A stretch of 64,000 nucleotides of DNA from CAYOSU01 sp964541255 (GTDB taxonomy: Bacteria; Bacillota; Clostridia; Christensenellales; CAMQZB01): positions 15,525 to 79,524 of the forward strand of contig CAZIPL010000001.1 of assembly GCA_964541255.1 (NCBI GenBank), written 5' to 3'. Positions 8,597-17,430 of this stretch are shown in pieces (within the stretch, counting starts at the first letter, position 1; every line of letters begins with the position of its first letter). Under the pieces are notes generated by a model, which was given only the letters and a program-made list of their open reading frames with translations, ran no database searches and had not been told where the DNA came from. The translations under genes and the position numbers were made by a program.

Positions 8597-11500
8597 ATGA
8601 AGAAATCTTTGAGAATTTTTGTCGCATTGGCTCTCGTTGCCGTATTGGCACTCGGGTGCTTCGCGGGCTGTGAGGCTAAGACCTTCGAACAAAAATACGG
8701 CATCACGATAAGCGACAAGACTGTTACTTATGACGGCAATGCTTACGGCGTAGAAATCGACGTAAACACGGAAGTACTTAAAGACAGGGAGTATACCGTC
8801 GAGTATAAGTATTCGAAAGACGGACAAGAGTTAGAGGGAACCTCGTTCAAAGACGCGGGCGTATACGACGTAGTCGCATCCGTTCTCGTTGCGGGCGAAG
8901 ATACCCCTACGGAGCTTAAAGCAAAGCTCACGATAAATAAAGCAAACGTTGAGGTTGAACTCGGCAATTTCTTCTTGCGTCAGGGACAAGGTCTTTCCTC
9001 GATAGGAAAAGCGTCTTTGTCTGACGATACGGTTAAGCTTCAGGGAACCGACAAGGTCAAAGACTTAGGTAAAGTTTCTTATGAAGTATATAACGGCACC
9101 GAAAAGGTAACAGATCTTTCCGCATTGAAGCCCACCGCAAAAGAAACCGACGCGTTGACGGTTGTCATGGCGTTTGAAAACGAACCGACGAACTATAACT
9201 TCACGTTCAAGAACGGAAAATTATACGTTCTTTCTTCCGCTGACTATTCCGTTGCGGAGAGACTCAAAAAAGAGATCGCCAACGTTCCTACGAGCGAAAC
9301 GATCAATACCTTCACTTATGACCAAATGCAGTCTTTCGTCGATACGGCGGACGACATCGTTTCGACATACCCCGGAACTTCCGCTATACAGAGACTTATG
9401 TCGGGAACGGTCAACGTAGAATCCATCTCGGGACTACTTAAGACCGCAAAAGAGCGTCTTTCGATGACCTATTCCGTTGACTTCGACCTCGACAGTTCGG
9501 TAGGCAAGGGATATATCATTGCGATAGAGCATACCGCAAACAATAGCAGAAGCAAAGACGATGACGACTTCCTTTCCGAACTCATGGGAACGAAGAACTC
9601 TTCGCTCACCGACGTCGAATATAAAGACATCATCTGCTTCGCGATTTATATCAAAGATTCCACGCAATATAAGCTCAACAGCGTTACGGTAAGAGGAAAG
9701 TCTTTCACGCCTACCACATGGTATAATGCCTCGAAGTATAATGAGGAGACAAATGATACGGTTGCTCTTCTCAAAGCAAAGACAGGAAAAACAACTCTTA
9801 GCGGCAACGAAATGATTTATCTTTTCGGAAACCCCAGAACAAAAGAATCTGTATTAAATAACAGCAGTAGTCTTGATGATAAATATAAAGATAACAAGGA
9901 TAACAACGATAAAGACGATCAAGGTAAACCAATCAACTACAAGCATTGGTACGGTTCAAAGAACTACGGTGCGCTTTCCGGTTCTGTAATCAACGCTTCT
10001 GTACTCGGAGCATTGGACGGTTCCAACTCCATAACAATCATTCCTAACTACGTAAATCAATATAAGATTTCCGTAGGCGGTGAAGAAAGCAATACGTTCG
10101 TTGAGAAAATAACAGATACCACAAACACTTTTGCAGAAGTTCTTCCCAACGTACAAAAAGTTACGATCTCTTCTAAGGGTACCAACTACTTCAACGCAGG
10201 CACGCAGAGCGTTTCTACGTATATCTATCACGGCTTGATTCCTAACGGTTCCGTAGCTAAGATCACTATTCAGCCTAAGACCGGTTATGTTATCAGCGAA
10301 GTTGAAATCGGCGATACGACGGTTTCGGCAGATAAGTTCACGAGCAACGGTTATGAATATTCTTACGAATTTACCGTAACGGAAGATATGGTCAACACCA
10401 AAGGCGAACTTAATATCTACATCAAGCTCGTTGACAGCTATTCGTTGAAAGTTAAGATTAACAATCTCGAAGTAAAGAACTCTTCCAAGAACGGCGTATA
10501 TACCGATAAGAATAAAACGGGTACGATTAAGCTTACTGGCGACGCAATCGTTACGACCGACGTTCCTACACTTTTGGGCGAAAAGTCTTTGACTATCGAA
10601 GTAACTCCTTCTACGAACTATGTTCTTGAATCGCTTGTTCTTAAAGGTAAAAAGTATAATCCCGAATCAACTAATACAGATAAGCTTGACGATAAAACAT
10701 ATAATCTCTTAACTGATCCGCAATTTAGCTACGTAAACGGCAAAATCTCTATTGACCTTTCGGCTGAAACCGAAGAGCTTCTTTGCACAAAAGATGTAAC
10801 AATTGAAGCAACGTTCAAGGAAGTATATCCCATCAAGGTGACTTCTTCGAGAAACGGCGAAGCTTTGGAGACCGCTACAAAGGCAGGTAATTCCTATACG
10901 ACGAAGTACGGCAAAGTAACCGTATACGACGTAGAGGACGAAGAGACCAATAACCTTTATAAGGGACAGCAATACTATATCGAAATCGAAAGCGCAACGG
11001 GTTATGTTCCGTCTAAGATCACTATCGGTGGAACGGTCTTTAACCTTTTGACTCAGGATGATAGTACGGTTGAATATAAGAGATACCAAGTAACTCAAGG
11101 CTCCGATATGTACGTTCTTTCGAAGAATGAAAATTCCTCGTCATATATAACTGAAAACGGTCTTGATAAGTTGAAGAGAGATGATACTGAAACTGGGAAG
11201 ACAAGGTATTACCTCATCTGCTCGCCCTCTAAGGTTGCTGCAGGAGAGAACTTCGTTATCGATATCGAATTTGACGCATATTATTACCTCGACCTTGACG
11301 TAAGCTATGCTAACGGCACAGGAAACGAGGCAATCCTTGAAGCAACACTTCTTATTAAGGGAGTTGTAACAAGTAGCGGTCTTACTAATGATGAAAACAC
11401 TATTACGAATCAAGATCCTATAGGTGGAGTTAAGTTTAGTTATCTCGAGTCTTCTGTTATTTATAAGGCAGAGGGAACGCTCTATGCATACTTCAACGAT

Positions 11501-11752
11501 ACATCGAAGAACAAGATTGGTTTGAAGATCGATCCTAAGAATAATTACACGCTCGAAGATCCTACGTGGCAATACGGAAAGAGCTCCAAAGAGACCAAGT
11601 CCAAGATGTCGGTAGACAAGACTTACTTCGAAGCTCTCGACGATACGATGCTCGGCGGAACCACCCCCGAAAAGGCAACGATAAAGCCCGGTGATTCCAT
11701 AACCGTTTCTTTCGATTGCGACCCCGTAAGAAAAAACACATCTGAGAACTAA
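8597..11752 (+). CDS. Large putative surface lipoprotein with MBG-like and InlB-type repeats
   Basis: A 1051-residue exported protein. It starts with a signal sequence ending LGCFAGCEAK; the Cys after FAG is a plausible lipidation site, so it is probably anchored in the membrane. Residues about 35-115 (ITISDKTVTYDGNAYG...) resemble MBG/bacterial Ig-like modules. From about 470 onward, beta-rich modules recur with phrases such as GYVISEVEIGDTTVS, NYVLESLVLKGKKYN and GYVPSKITIGGTVFN, reminiscent of InlB B-repeat-like domains of gut Firmicutes. A low-complexity Asp/Lys/Asn stretch lies near 430-450. It stands alone behind its own promoter. A role in adhesion or matrix binding is inferred from the domain types only. 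The stretch 9.75-9.95 kb has noticeably more AT-ending codons than the flanks. Confidence 0.8.
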   Translation: MKKSLRIFVALALVAVLALGCFAGCEAKTFEQKYGITISDKTVTYDGNAYGVEIDVNTEVLKDREYTVEYKYSKDGQELEGTSFKDAGVYDVVASVLVAGEDTPTELKAKLTINKANVEVELGNFFLRQGQGLSSIGKASLSDDTVKLQGTDKVKDLGKVSYEVYNGTEKVTDLSALKPTAKETDALTVVMAFENEPTNYNFTFKNGKLYVLSSADYSVAERLKKEIANVPTSETINTFTYDQMQSFVDTADDIVSTYPGTSAIQRLMSGTVNVESISGLLKTAKERLSMTYSVDFDLDSSVGKGYIIAIEHTANNSRSKDDDDFLSELMGTKNSSLTDVEYKDIICFAIYIKDSTQYKLNSVTVRGKSFTPTTWYNASKYNEETNDTVALLKAKTGKTTLSGNEMIYLFGNPRTKESVLNNSSSLDDKYKDNKDNNDKDDQGKPINYKHWYGSKNYGALSGSVINASVLGALDGSNSITIIPNYVNQYKISVGGEESNTFVEKITDTTNTFAEVLPNVQKVTISSKGTNYFNAGTQSVSTYIYHGLIPNGSVAKITIQPKTGYVISEVEIGDTTVSADKFTSNGYEYSYEFTVTEDMVNTKGELNIYIKLVDSYSLKVKINNLEVKNSSKNGVYTDKNKTGTIKLTGDAIVTTDVPTLLGEKSLTIEVTPSTNYVLESLVLKGKKYNPESTNTDKLDDKTYNLLTDPQFSYVNGKISIDLSAETEELLCTKDVTIEATFKEVYPIKVTSSRNGEALETATKAGNSYTTKYGKVTVYDVEDEETNNLYKGQQYYIEIESATGYVPSKITIGGTVFNLLTQDDSTVEYKRYQVTQGSDMYVLSKNENSSSYITENGLDKLKRDDTETGKTRYYLICSPSKVAAGENFVIDIEFDAYYYLDLDVSYANGTGNEAILEATLLIKGVVTSSGLTNDENTITNQDPIGGVKFSYLESSVIYKAEGTLYAYFNDTSKNKIGLKIDPKNNYTLEDPTWQYGKSSKETKSKMSVDKTYFEALDDTMLGGTTPEKATIKPGDSITVSFDCDPVRKNTSEN

Positions 11753-11779
11753 TTCTAAATAATCAAAAATTATCGAAAA

Positions 11780-12140
11780 AATAGTAATTGATAATTGACA
11801 AAGTAGTTGCAAATTGATAATCTTAATAGTTATTGATGATAAACTTAGTAGTTACTATTTGACAATCTAAGCAGTGAATAATTGACAATATAGCTACCAA
11901 TTGACAAAGCAGTTATTGATTTATAATATACTTGCCAATTGACAACGTGGTTACTAATTGGATAATCTAAATAGTTATCAATTAACAATGTGGTTACTAA
12001 TTGACAATCAAAATGGTTATTGATTGGCAATGTAGTTGCCAATTAACAATGTAGGTAATAATTGATGATTAATATCGTTATTATTTGAACTTATGTCGTT
12101 ATTGATTGATGATTATATTGTTAGTGATTAATAATTAATA
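11780..12140. repeat. Degenerate AT-rich tandem array, unit about 19 bp
   Basis: At least a dozen abutting variants of ATTGACAATGTGGTTACTA can be read, for example at 11932-12060. Units vary in length (about 18-24 bp) and are separated by no unique spacers. The array begins about 30 bp after the lipoprotein stop codon and contains no gene. Confidence 0.8.
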
Positions 12141-12152
12141 TTGTTAATTTCA

Positions 12153-12198
12153 AATACAACAAGAACCCAAGTATTCAAACTTGGGTTCTTGTTGTATT
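12153..12198. terminator. 19-bp perfect hairpin, probable bidirectional terminator
   Basis: AATACAACAAGAACCCAAG (12153-12171) and its exact reverse complement (12180-12198) flank the loop TATTCAAA. It is the first strong stem after the lipoprotein gene, 400 bp downstream across the AT-rich array. There is no long T-run, so its terminator role is probable rather than certain. Confidence 0.6.
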
Positions 12199-12222
12199 AA
12201 AAATGTTATATCAAAAATCCTC

Positions 12223-12410
12223 GTAGGGCGGTGGCTCTGCTGCCGCCGAATGCAACCACCATACTCAAATGAACGTTGGTAAATTGTGGTAGGGCGGGGG
12301 TTCTACTCCCGCCGCATAATATTTTTTATACTCTCTACACGTCGTAGGGCGGGGTAAATTGTGGTAGGACGGAGCAAATTGTGGTAGGGCGGGGGTTCTT
12401 ACTCCCGCCG
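12223..12410. repeat. Cluster of GTAGGGCGG...CCGCCG dispersed repeats
   Basis: There are three complete short palindromic units: 12223-12250, 12289-12314 and 12384-12410. Each is of the form GTAGGGCGGNGG followed by CC(C)GCCG, and two truncated copies lie near 12344 and 12364. The GC-rich core contrasts with the AT-rich surroundings. The same unit occurs at 19261 and 57173. Confidence 0.8.
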
Positions 12411-12416
12411 AAAAAA

Positions 12417-12461
12417 GGCTCCCATTGAAGGGAGCTGTCTGCGGAGCAGACTGAGGGATTG
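12417..12461 (+). repeat. Double-hairpin dispersed repeat, copy A
   Basis: GGCTCCC/GGGAGCT forms the first hairpin, GTCTGC-GGA-GCAGAC the second, and the unit ends TGAGGGATTG. The same architecture with different stem sequences occurs at 19172, 41314 and 57225. No gene is visible between here and the MerR promoter at 12608. Confidence 0.8.
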
Positions 12462-12607
12462 ACAAATGTATAAGCGCAAATCTCGTTCTTAGGCATAATT
12501 TTTATATATTTTTCACATAATATATCAAACGTAAATCCTCACATAAAAACGCAAATACCTGTTATGAATTATTTTCAAAAAAACGACAACGGACGAAAAA
12601 ATGCGTC

Positions 12608-12657
12608 TTGACGATTCGTGATTTTGGTGTTAAACTCTAATTGTAGATTAGAGTTTT
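12608..12657 (+). promoter_or_regulatory. Promoter and autoregulatory operator of the MerR-family gene
   Basis: TTGACG (12608-12613), a 17 bp spacer and TAAACT (12631-12636). A perfect inverted repeat AAACTCTAAT-N5-ATTAGAGTTT (12632-12656) overlaps the -10 box and the likely start of transcription, and ends about 13 bp before the ATG. A regulator bound there would block its own promoter. Confidence 0.75.
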
Positions 12658-12668
12658 AGGGGGATTTT

Positions 12669-13511
12669 ATGAAAGAAGAACTGTTGTCTATCGGGAAAAT
12701 GGCGGAGATAAACGGCGTAAGCATACCGACTTTGCGGCTATATGACAAAAACGGCTTGCTTGTGCCTGCGTATATCGACGAGGAGAGCGGTTATCGGTAC
12801 TACACTTTGCAGCAAACGGCGCGGCTTGACATCATTGCGTATATGAAAGAGCTGGGTATGAGCTTAAGCGAGATAAGCCACATTCTCGAAAAGGAGGATA
12901 TAACCCTTATCGAAGACATCTTAGCGCAGAAAAACGAGCAAATGCACGAACAGATGAGAAAGCTGAAAGAACGCCACGACGCCGTCGAACGCGCGATTGC
13001 GCAGATAGAGCGGTATCGCAAATCTCCGACGACGGGAACGACGTCTCTCGAATATATCGACAGGCGATATATCTGGTCGATACCGTGTCCCGTGAATTTT
13101 TACGAAAAGGACAGAAACAGCTACGAAGAAACGGTCATTGCGCTTAGAAAAGAGCTTTTGGCAAACGGTATTCCGCAAGTGCATAGCTATAACCTCGGTA
13201 CGTCCATTTCGCAAGAGCGTTTCGAAAACGGAGAGTTTGTTGCCGAAAACGTCTTTATCTTTTCGGATAAACATTTATTGGAGCATTCGGGAACGGTTAT
13301 GCTTTTAGACAGCGGAATGTATGCGTGCATATATCTTGACAATTACGACGACGAGATAAAGTACGGCAAGCAGCTCTTGGAGTTTTGTCGCAAGAACGGA
13401 TATAAAATCTGCGGTGATTACATATGCGAAGAGCTTACGGAGTTTCATATATTCGACAGCACGAAGCGCAATATGTTTTTGAGATTGCAAGTTCCGATAA
13501 AGTTTTCATAA
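12669..13511 (+). CDS. MerR-family regulator with GyrI-like effector domain
   Basis: A 280-residue transcription factor. Residues about 6-72 form the MerR winged helix-turn-helix (IGKMAEINGVSIPTLRLYD, then GYRYYTLQQ). A coiled-coil dimerisation helix covers about 75-118. The remaining residues (about 125-280) form a BmrR/GyrI-like domain of the type that binds small hydrophobic ligands. AGGGGGAT precedes the ATG. A palindromic operator overlaps its own promoter. The gene that follows has a promoter with the 19 bp spacer typical of MerR targets and a related half-site. It is therefore most probably an autorepressed, ligand-responsive activator of the adjacent dehydrogenase. The ligand is unknown. 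Confidence 0.9.
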   Translation: MKEELLSIGKMAEINGVSIPTLRLYDKNGLLVPAYIDEESGYRYYTLQQTARLDIIAYMKELGMSLSEISHILEKEDITLIEDILAQKNEQMHEQMRKLKERHDAVERAIAQIERYRKSPTTGTTSLEYIDRRYIWSIPCPVNFYEKDRNSYEETVIALRKELLANGIPQVHSYNLGTSISQERFENGEFVAENVFIFSDKHLLEHSGTVMLLDSGMYACIYLDNYDDEIKYGKQLLEFCRKNGYKICGDYICEELTEFHIFDSTKRNMFLRLQVPIKFS

Positions 13512-13532
13512 GTAAAATTTTTATTTTGGGTA

Positions 13533-13563
13533 TTGACTCTAACGTAAGTTGAGGGTTTATACT
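13533..13563 (+). promoter_or_regulatory. MerR-type promoter (19 bp spacer) for the dehydrogenase gene
   Basis: TTGACT (13533-13538) and TATACT (13558-13563) are separated by 19 bp instead of 17. The over-long spacer contains the imperfect dyad ACTCTAA-N7-TGAGGGT. The left half matches the arms of the operator in front of the MerR gene. This is the classic layout of a promoter that MerR proteins activate by distorting the DNA. Confidence 0.8.
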
Positions 13564-13597
13564 AATTATACAAATTGATTTTCAAGGAGGAAAAATC

Positions 13598-14626
13598 ATG
13601 GATAGAAAAGTTAGAGTTGTGCAGTACGGTTGCGGTAAAATGTCGAAGTACATTATTCGTTATCTTTACAATCACGGTGCCGAAATAGTCGGCGCTATCG
13701 ACGTCGATCCTCAGGTTGTGGGAATGGACATCGGCGATTATGCTGAGCTCGGACACAAGACGGGCGTTATCATTTCTAGTGATACGGATAGAGTTTTGGA
13801 CGAAAGCCACGCAGACGTTGCGGTAGTAACGCTTTTCAGCTTCGTAAACGACATCTATTCGCACGTAGAGAAATGCGTTTCTCGCGGAATTAACGTCATT
13901 ACGACTTGCGAAGAGGCGATTTATCCTATGACGACGGCAAAAGAGCAGGTTGAACGCCTTGTCGAGATTGCAAAAGAGCATAATTGCACAATCACAGGCT
14001 CCGGAATGCAGGATATTTTCTGGATCAACATGGTCGGAATCGCAGCGGCAGGTTGCGACAGCTTGACGAAGATTAAAGGAGCGTATAGCTACAACGTAGA
14101 CGAATACGGTCTCGCTCTTGCAAAGGCTCACGGATGTGATCTTTCTCCCGAAGAATTCGAAGAGCAAATCGCTCATCCCGCGGAGTTCGAACCTTCTTAT
14201 GCTTGGAATGCAAGCGAAGCTATCTGCAACAAGCTCGGCTTGACGATAAAATCAATCGATCAAAAGCACGTTCCTTATATCGTCGATCACGACGTATTCA
14301 GCACGACGCTCGGTTCCACGATTAAGGCAGGTCGTTGCATAGGTATGTCCGCGGTAGTTACTATCGAAACGGAGCAGGGAATCACGGTCGAAGAAGAAAC
14401 TATCGGAAAGGTATACGGCCCCGACGACGGCGATATGTGCGACTGGTGGCTTACCGGCGAACCCAACGTCGAATACCACGTTGTTAAGCCTGCAACGGTA
14501 GAGCATACTTGCGCTACTATCGTAAACCGTATTCCGTCCCTTATCAAGGCTCCCGCAGGATACGTAACTTGCGACCAGCTCGAAGAAGTTCGCTTCCTTA
14601 CGGAATCTATGGAAAAATATTGCTAA
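13598..14626 (+). CDS. Dihydrodipicolinate reductase-like dehydrogenase (2,4-diaminopentanoate dehydrogenase-like)
   Basis: A 342-residue NAD(P)-dependent oxidoreductase. The N-terminus ([18 protein letters not shown], then [10 protein letters not shown]) is a Rossmann fold of the DapB N-terminal family. The central part contains CEEAIYPM and [10 protein letters not shown], as in proteins annotated 2,4-diaminopentanoate dehydrogenase. That enzyme acts in anaerobic ornithine fermentation, but no other gene of that pathway is near, so the substrate is uncertain. CAAGGAGG lies six bases before the ATG. It is a single-gene unit between a MerR-type promoter and a terminator, so expression probably follows the adjacent regulator's ligand. 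Confidence 0.8.
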   Translation: MDRKVRVVQYGCGKMSKYIIRYLYNHGAEIVGAIDVDPQVVGMDIGDYAELGHKTGVIISSDTDRVLDESHADVAVVTLFSFVNDIYSHVEKCVSRGINVITTCEEAIYPMTTAKEQVERLVEIAKEHNCTITGSGMQDIFWINMVGIAAAGCDSLTKIKGAYSYNVDEYGLALAKAHGCDLSPEEFEEQIAHPAEFEPSYAWNASEAICNKLGLTIKSIDQKHVPYIVDHDVFSTTLGSTIKAGRCIGMSAVVTIETEQGITVEEETIGKVYGPDDGDMCDWWLTGEPNVEYHVVKPATVEHTCATIVNRIPSLIKAPAGYVTCDQLEEVRFLTESMEKYC

Positions 14627-14746
14627 ACAGATAAAAAATACGTCGCATTTTTCAAAGATTTGAATTATTCGAAATAGATAATCGAAAGTTTTTATAGCTT
14701 TTCAATCGTCTTTCGCAATATGCGGCGAAAATAAAACAAAGCAACG

Positions 14747-14779
14747 AAAATCTTCGCTTAAATTAAAGCGGAGATTTTT
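14747..14779 (+). terminator. Intrinsic terminator
   Basis: AAAATCTTCGCTT (14747-14759) pairs with AAGCGGAGATTTT (14766-14778), with one G-T pair, then runs into T-rich sequence. It ends the dehydrogenase transcript. Confidence 0.8.
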
Positions 14780-14884
14780 CTTTTGAAAAATTACTTTGAC
14801 GAGATATATCGCTAAAAAGGTTGATATTTGTCGATAAAATATAGTATTCTTTTATGGATAAGTACAAATAAGGTAATTTCATAA

Positions 14885-15559
14885 ATGAGACCGAGACACA
14901 AAAAGCATTTGAACGAGAGAATAGAAAAGGCGAGCAAGCATCTTTTGATTGTGGAAAAGCCCGAGGCGAATTTCAAAGAAGCCAACGATAATAAGGAGTA
15001 TTTGGACTTTTCCGCTATTTTTCAAAACGACAACCCGATAGATCTCGAAATAGGAAGCGGAATGGGGGACTTTGCGATTAAGTATGCAAAATCTCACCCC
15101 GAACGCAACCTAATCGCTATTGAACTTGTCCGCGACGTTCTTGTCGTCGCGCTTGAAAAGCTTTCGGACGACGACGTAAAGAACTTGCGTTTTTTGTCGA
15201 TTGCGGCGGAGTATTTGCCGAAATTCTTTGCCACAGATTCGATAGAAAACATCTTCTTGAACTTTTCGACCCCTTTCCCGAAAAAGTCCTATGCGAAAAA
15301 GCGTTTGACGAGCGATCGCTTCCTTTTGTCGTATAAAGACGTTTTGAAAGAGGGCGGAAAGATAATTCAAAAGACCGATAACGTTCCGCTTTTTGACTAT
15401 TCGCTCGAGCGTATGACGGAAAACGGCTTTGAGATAATTGAAAAAACGTACGATATGTATAGTGGCGATACGTCGGGAAATATCGCTACGGAATATGAAA
15501 CCAAGTTTTTGTCGCAAGGCGTAAAAATCTGTAAGCTCGTCGCGGTAAATAAGAAATAG
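14885..15559 (+). CDS. trmB: tRNA (guanine-N7-)-methyltransferase
   Basis: A 224-residue SAM-dependent enzyme that forms m7G46 in tRNA. Motif I reads DLEIGSGMGDFAIKYA (about residues 58-73), followed by the family phrases NLIAIELVRDVLV and IFLNFSTPFPKKSYAKKRLT. The last is the TrmB signature usually written NFSDPWPKxRHxKRRL; here Asp is Thr, Trp is Phe and His is Tyr. TGNIATEYETKF near the C-terminus is also family-typical (T-x-Y-E-x-K-F). The gene lies about 110 bp after the terminator of the previous unit and is followed by the promoter of the transketolase genes. Confidence 0.92.
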   Translation: MRPRHKKHLNERIEKASKHLLIVEKPEANFKEANDNKEYLDFSAIFQNDNPIDLEIGSGMGDFAIKYAKSHPERNLIAIELVRDVLVVALEKLSDDDVKNLRFLSIAAEYLPKFFATDSIENIFLNFSTPFPKKSYAKKRLTSDRFLLSYKDVLKEGGKIIQKTDNVPLFDYSLERMTENGFEIIEKTYDMYSGDTSGNIATEYETKFLSQGVKICKLVAVNKK

Positions 15560-15588
15560 CTTGAATTCAGAAAAGCTCTCAACATAGC

Positions 15589-15618
15589 TTGCAAAAACAA
15601 AACATATAATGTTATACT
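15589..15618 (+). promoter_or_regulatory. Promoter of the split transketolase operon
   Basis: TTGCAA (15589-15594), an 18 bp spacer and TATACT (15613-15618), about 50 bp before the TTG start codon. Confidence 0.7.
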
Positions 15619-15671
15619 AAATAAGTACGTCGGGTGTTTCTCGGCATTTCGAACGATTTCGAGGATATATT

Positions 15672-16487
15672 TTGGCTAACATTGAAGAACTGAAAAGAAT
15701 AGCCGCAAGGGTAAGAAAGACCGTTTTGGAGGTTTGTAACAAAACCGGTGGCGGTCATGTCGGCAGCTCGCTTAGTGCTGTCGAGATTTTGACGTACCTT
15801 TATGCGGAAAAGCTTAACGTGCAAAAAGAGGGAACGTTACTGTCTAAAAGAGACTCTTTCGTTTTGAGTAAGGGGCATGCGGGGCTTGCTCTTTGCGCGC
15901 TTTTTTCGGAACTCGGATTTATGGAAAGAAAAGAGCTTGACGGTTTTAATTCTTTCGACGCAACCGTTTCTATTCACCTTGACGAAAGAAAGCTTCCGCT
16001 TGTAGACGTTTCGACGGGCTCTTTGGGACACGGCGAAGGGGTTGCTCTTGGTATGGCAATAGGCAATTCTATCAAAAATAACGGAAAGAAAGTATATTGC
16101 CTTTTGGGAGACGGCGAGCTTAACGAGGGAAGCACGTTCGAGGCGTTTGCCGCGGTGAATGCTTTTCAAGCGAAAAATCTCGTTACGATAATAGATTACA
16201 ACGGCTTTATGCTCGATGGCGCGGCTAAAGATGTTTTCCCCTTTGAACCGATTGCCGAAAAGCTCGAAGCATTCGGTTTTATCGTTATTCCTTGCGACGG
16301 ACACGATTTTACCGATATCGAAAGAGCGTTCGACGAGGCGGAAATGGCGAATAAGCCTTGCGCGATACTTGCAAAGACCGTCAAGGGCAAAGGCGTCAGC
16401 TTTATGGAAAACAACGTAAATTGGCACTACGGCGCTCCGACGGACGAGGAGCTTAAAAAGGCGACGGAGGAGATAGACAATGCTTGA
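15672..16487 (+). CDS. Transketolase, N-terminal (TPP-binding) subunit
   Basis: A 271-residue subunit carrying the thiamine-diphosphate domain of a two-gene transketolase. It transfers two-carbon ketol units in the non-oxidative pentose phosphate pathway. It starts at TTG, preceded by GAGGATATATT; no in-frame ATG is placed as well. Motifs: GHVGSSLSAVEILTYL, SKGHAGLALCALF (conserved His), and the TPP/Mg site GDGELNEGSTFEAF. The gene overlaps the C-terminal subunit gene by 8 bp, as usual for these pairs in Firmicutes. Confidence 0.93.
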   Translation: MANIEELKRIAARVRKTVLEVCNKTGGGHVGSSLSAVEILTYLYAEKLNVQKEGTLLSKRDSFVLSKGHAGLALCALFSELGFMERKELDGFNSFDATVSIHLDERKLPLVDVSTGSLGHGEGVALGMAIGNSIKNNGKKVYCLLGDGELNEGSTFEAFAAVNAFQAKNLVTIIDYNGFMLDGAAKDVFPFEPIAEKLEAFGFIVIPCDGHDFTDIERAFDEAEMANKPCAILAKTVKGKGVSFMENNVNWHYGAPTDEELKKATEEIDNA

Positions 16488-17430
16488 AGAAAAGACAAAA
16501 ACTCCTTGCGCAATGACAAGTGCCGTTGCCGAAGAATTGATAAAAATGGCAAAATCCGACGAAAACATATACGCAGTTACTGCGGACGTTGCTCATTCTA
16601 CGGATTTTGAATTGATAAGAAAAGAACTGCCTACGCGTTTTATCAACGTAGGTATTGCCGAGCAAAACGCCATAGCGTTATCGTCGGGCTTAGCGAGAGT
16701 AGGCTTAAAGCCATATGTAGCGATGTTTTCGTCCTTTGCGTCAAAACGTGCGCTTGACTTTATTTTCGCCGACGTTTGCTATCCGTCTCTTCCCGTAACG
16801 ATAGTCGCAACCCACGGCGGAACGTCGTTCGGCGAGGCGGGCGCTACGCATCACGCGCTTTCCGATATAACGATTATGCGTTCTTTGCCGAATATTGCCG
16901 TTGTCGTTCCTTGCGACGCGTGCGAAGCGAGAAAGGCTGTTAAGGCGACGGAAAACTACGGAAAGCCCGTATATTTAAGAATAAACCGCGGCGAAGAAGA
17001 AATAGTTGCAAAAGAAGAAAGCGCGTTTGAAATCGGCAAAGCCGACCTTTTGAAAGAGGGGAAAGACGTTGCGATAATAGCTTGCGGCTCGTGCGTCGGA
17101 GAAAGTCTTTTGGCGGCGAAATCTCTTGAAAATAAGGGGATAAACGCAAGAGTAATAAATATGCATACGATAAAGCCTATTGACGAAAAATGCGTAGTTG
17201 AGGCTGCAAAGCTCGGCGTTGTGATGACTGTCGAAGACGGTAGGAATACAGGTCTTGGTGGCGCGGTTTCGGAAGTAATTACCGATAACGGAATAGCGTG
17301 CAAAACGTTGCGCTTAGGGATCGACGGAATATGCAAGGTCGGAATGCATAAGGATATTATGCACTATTACGGAATCGACTCTTTTGGAATAGAAAAAGCC
17401 GTTGAAAAACTTCTGAATAAAAAAGCATGA
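16480..17430 (+). CDS. Transketolase, C-terminal subunit
   Basis: A 316-residue partner of the preceding subunit, with the pyrimidine-binding and C-terminal transketolase domains. Motifs: RFINVGIAEQNAIALSSGLA (catalytic Glu in the IAEQN segment, about residue 62), then GTSFGEAGATHHAL, then a C-terminal Rossmann-like domain (IIACGSCVGESLLAA). It is translationally coupled to the N-terminal subunit by an 8 bp overlap. Two tandem stem-loops lie at and just after its stop codon. Confidence 0.93.
   Translation: MLEEKTKTPCAMTSAVAEELIKMAKSDENIYAVTADVAHSTDFELIRKELPTRFINVGIAEQNAIALSSGLARVGLKPYVAMFSSFASKRALDFIFADVCYPSLPVTIVATHGGTSFGEAGATHHALSDITIMRSLPNIAVVVPCDACEARKAVKATENYGKPVYLRINRGEEEIVAKEESAFEIGKADLLKEGKDVAIIACGSCVGESLLAAKSLENKGINARVINMHTIKPIDEKCVVEAAKLGVVMTVEDGRNTGLGGAVSEVITDNGIACKTLRLGIDGICKVGMHKDIMHYYGIDSFGIEKAVEKLLNKKA

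Noticed and set aside
11780..12140. Possible CRISPR array
   Set aside because: Units abut without unique spacers, vary in length and sequence, and no cas gene is present.
15837..16568. 243-codon open frame on the minus strand
   Set aside because: Antisense to the transketolase genes, Arg-rich, no start signals.
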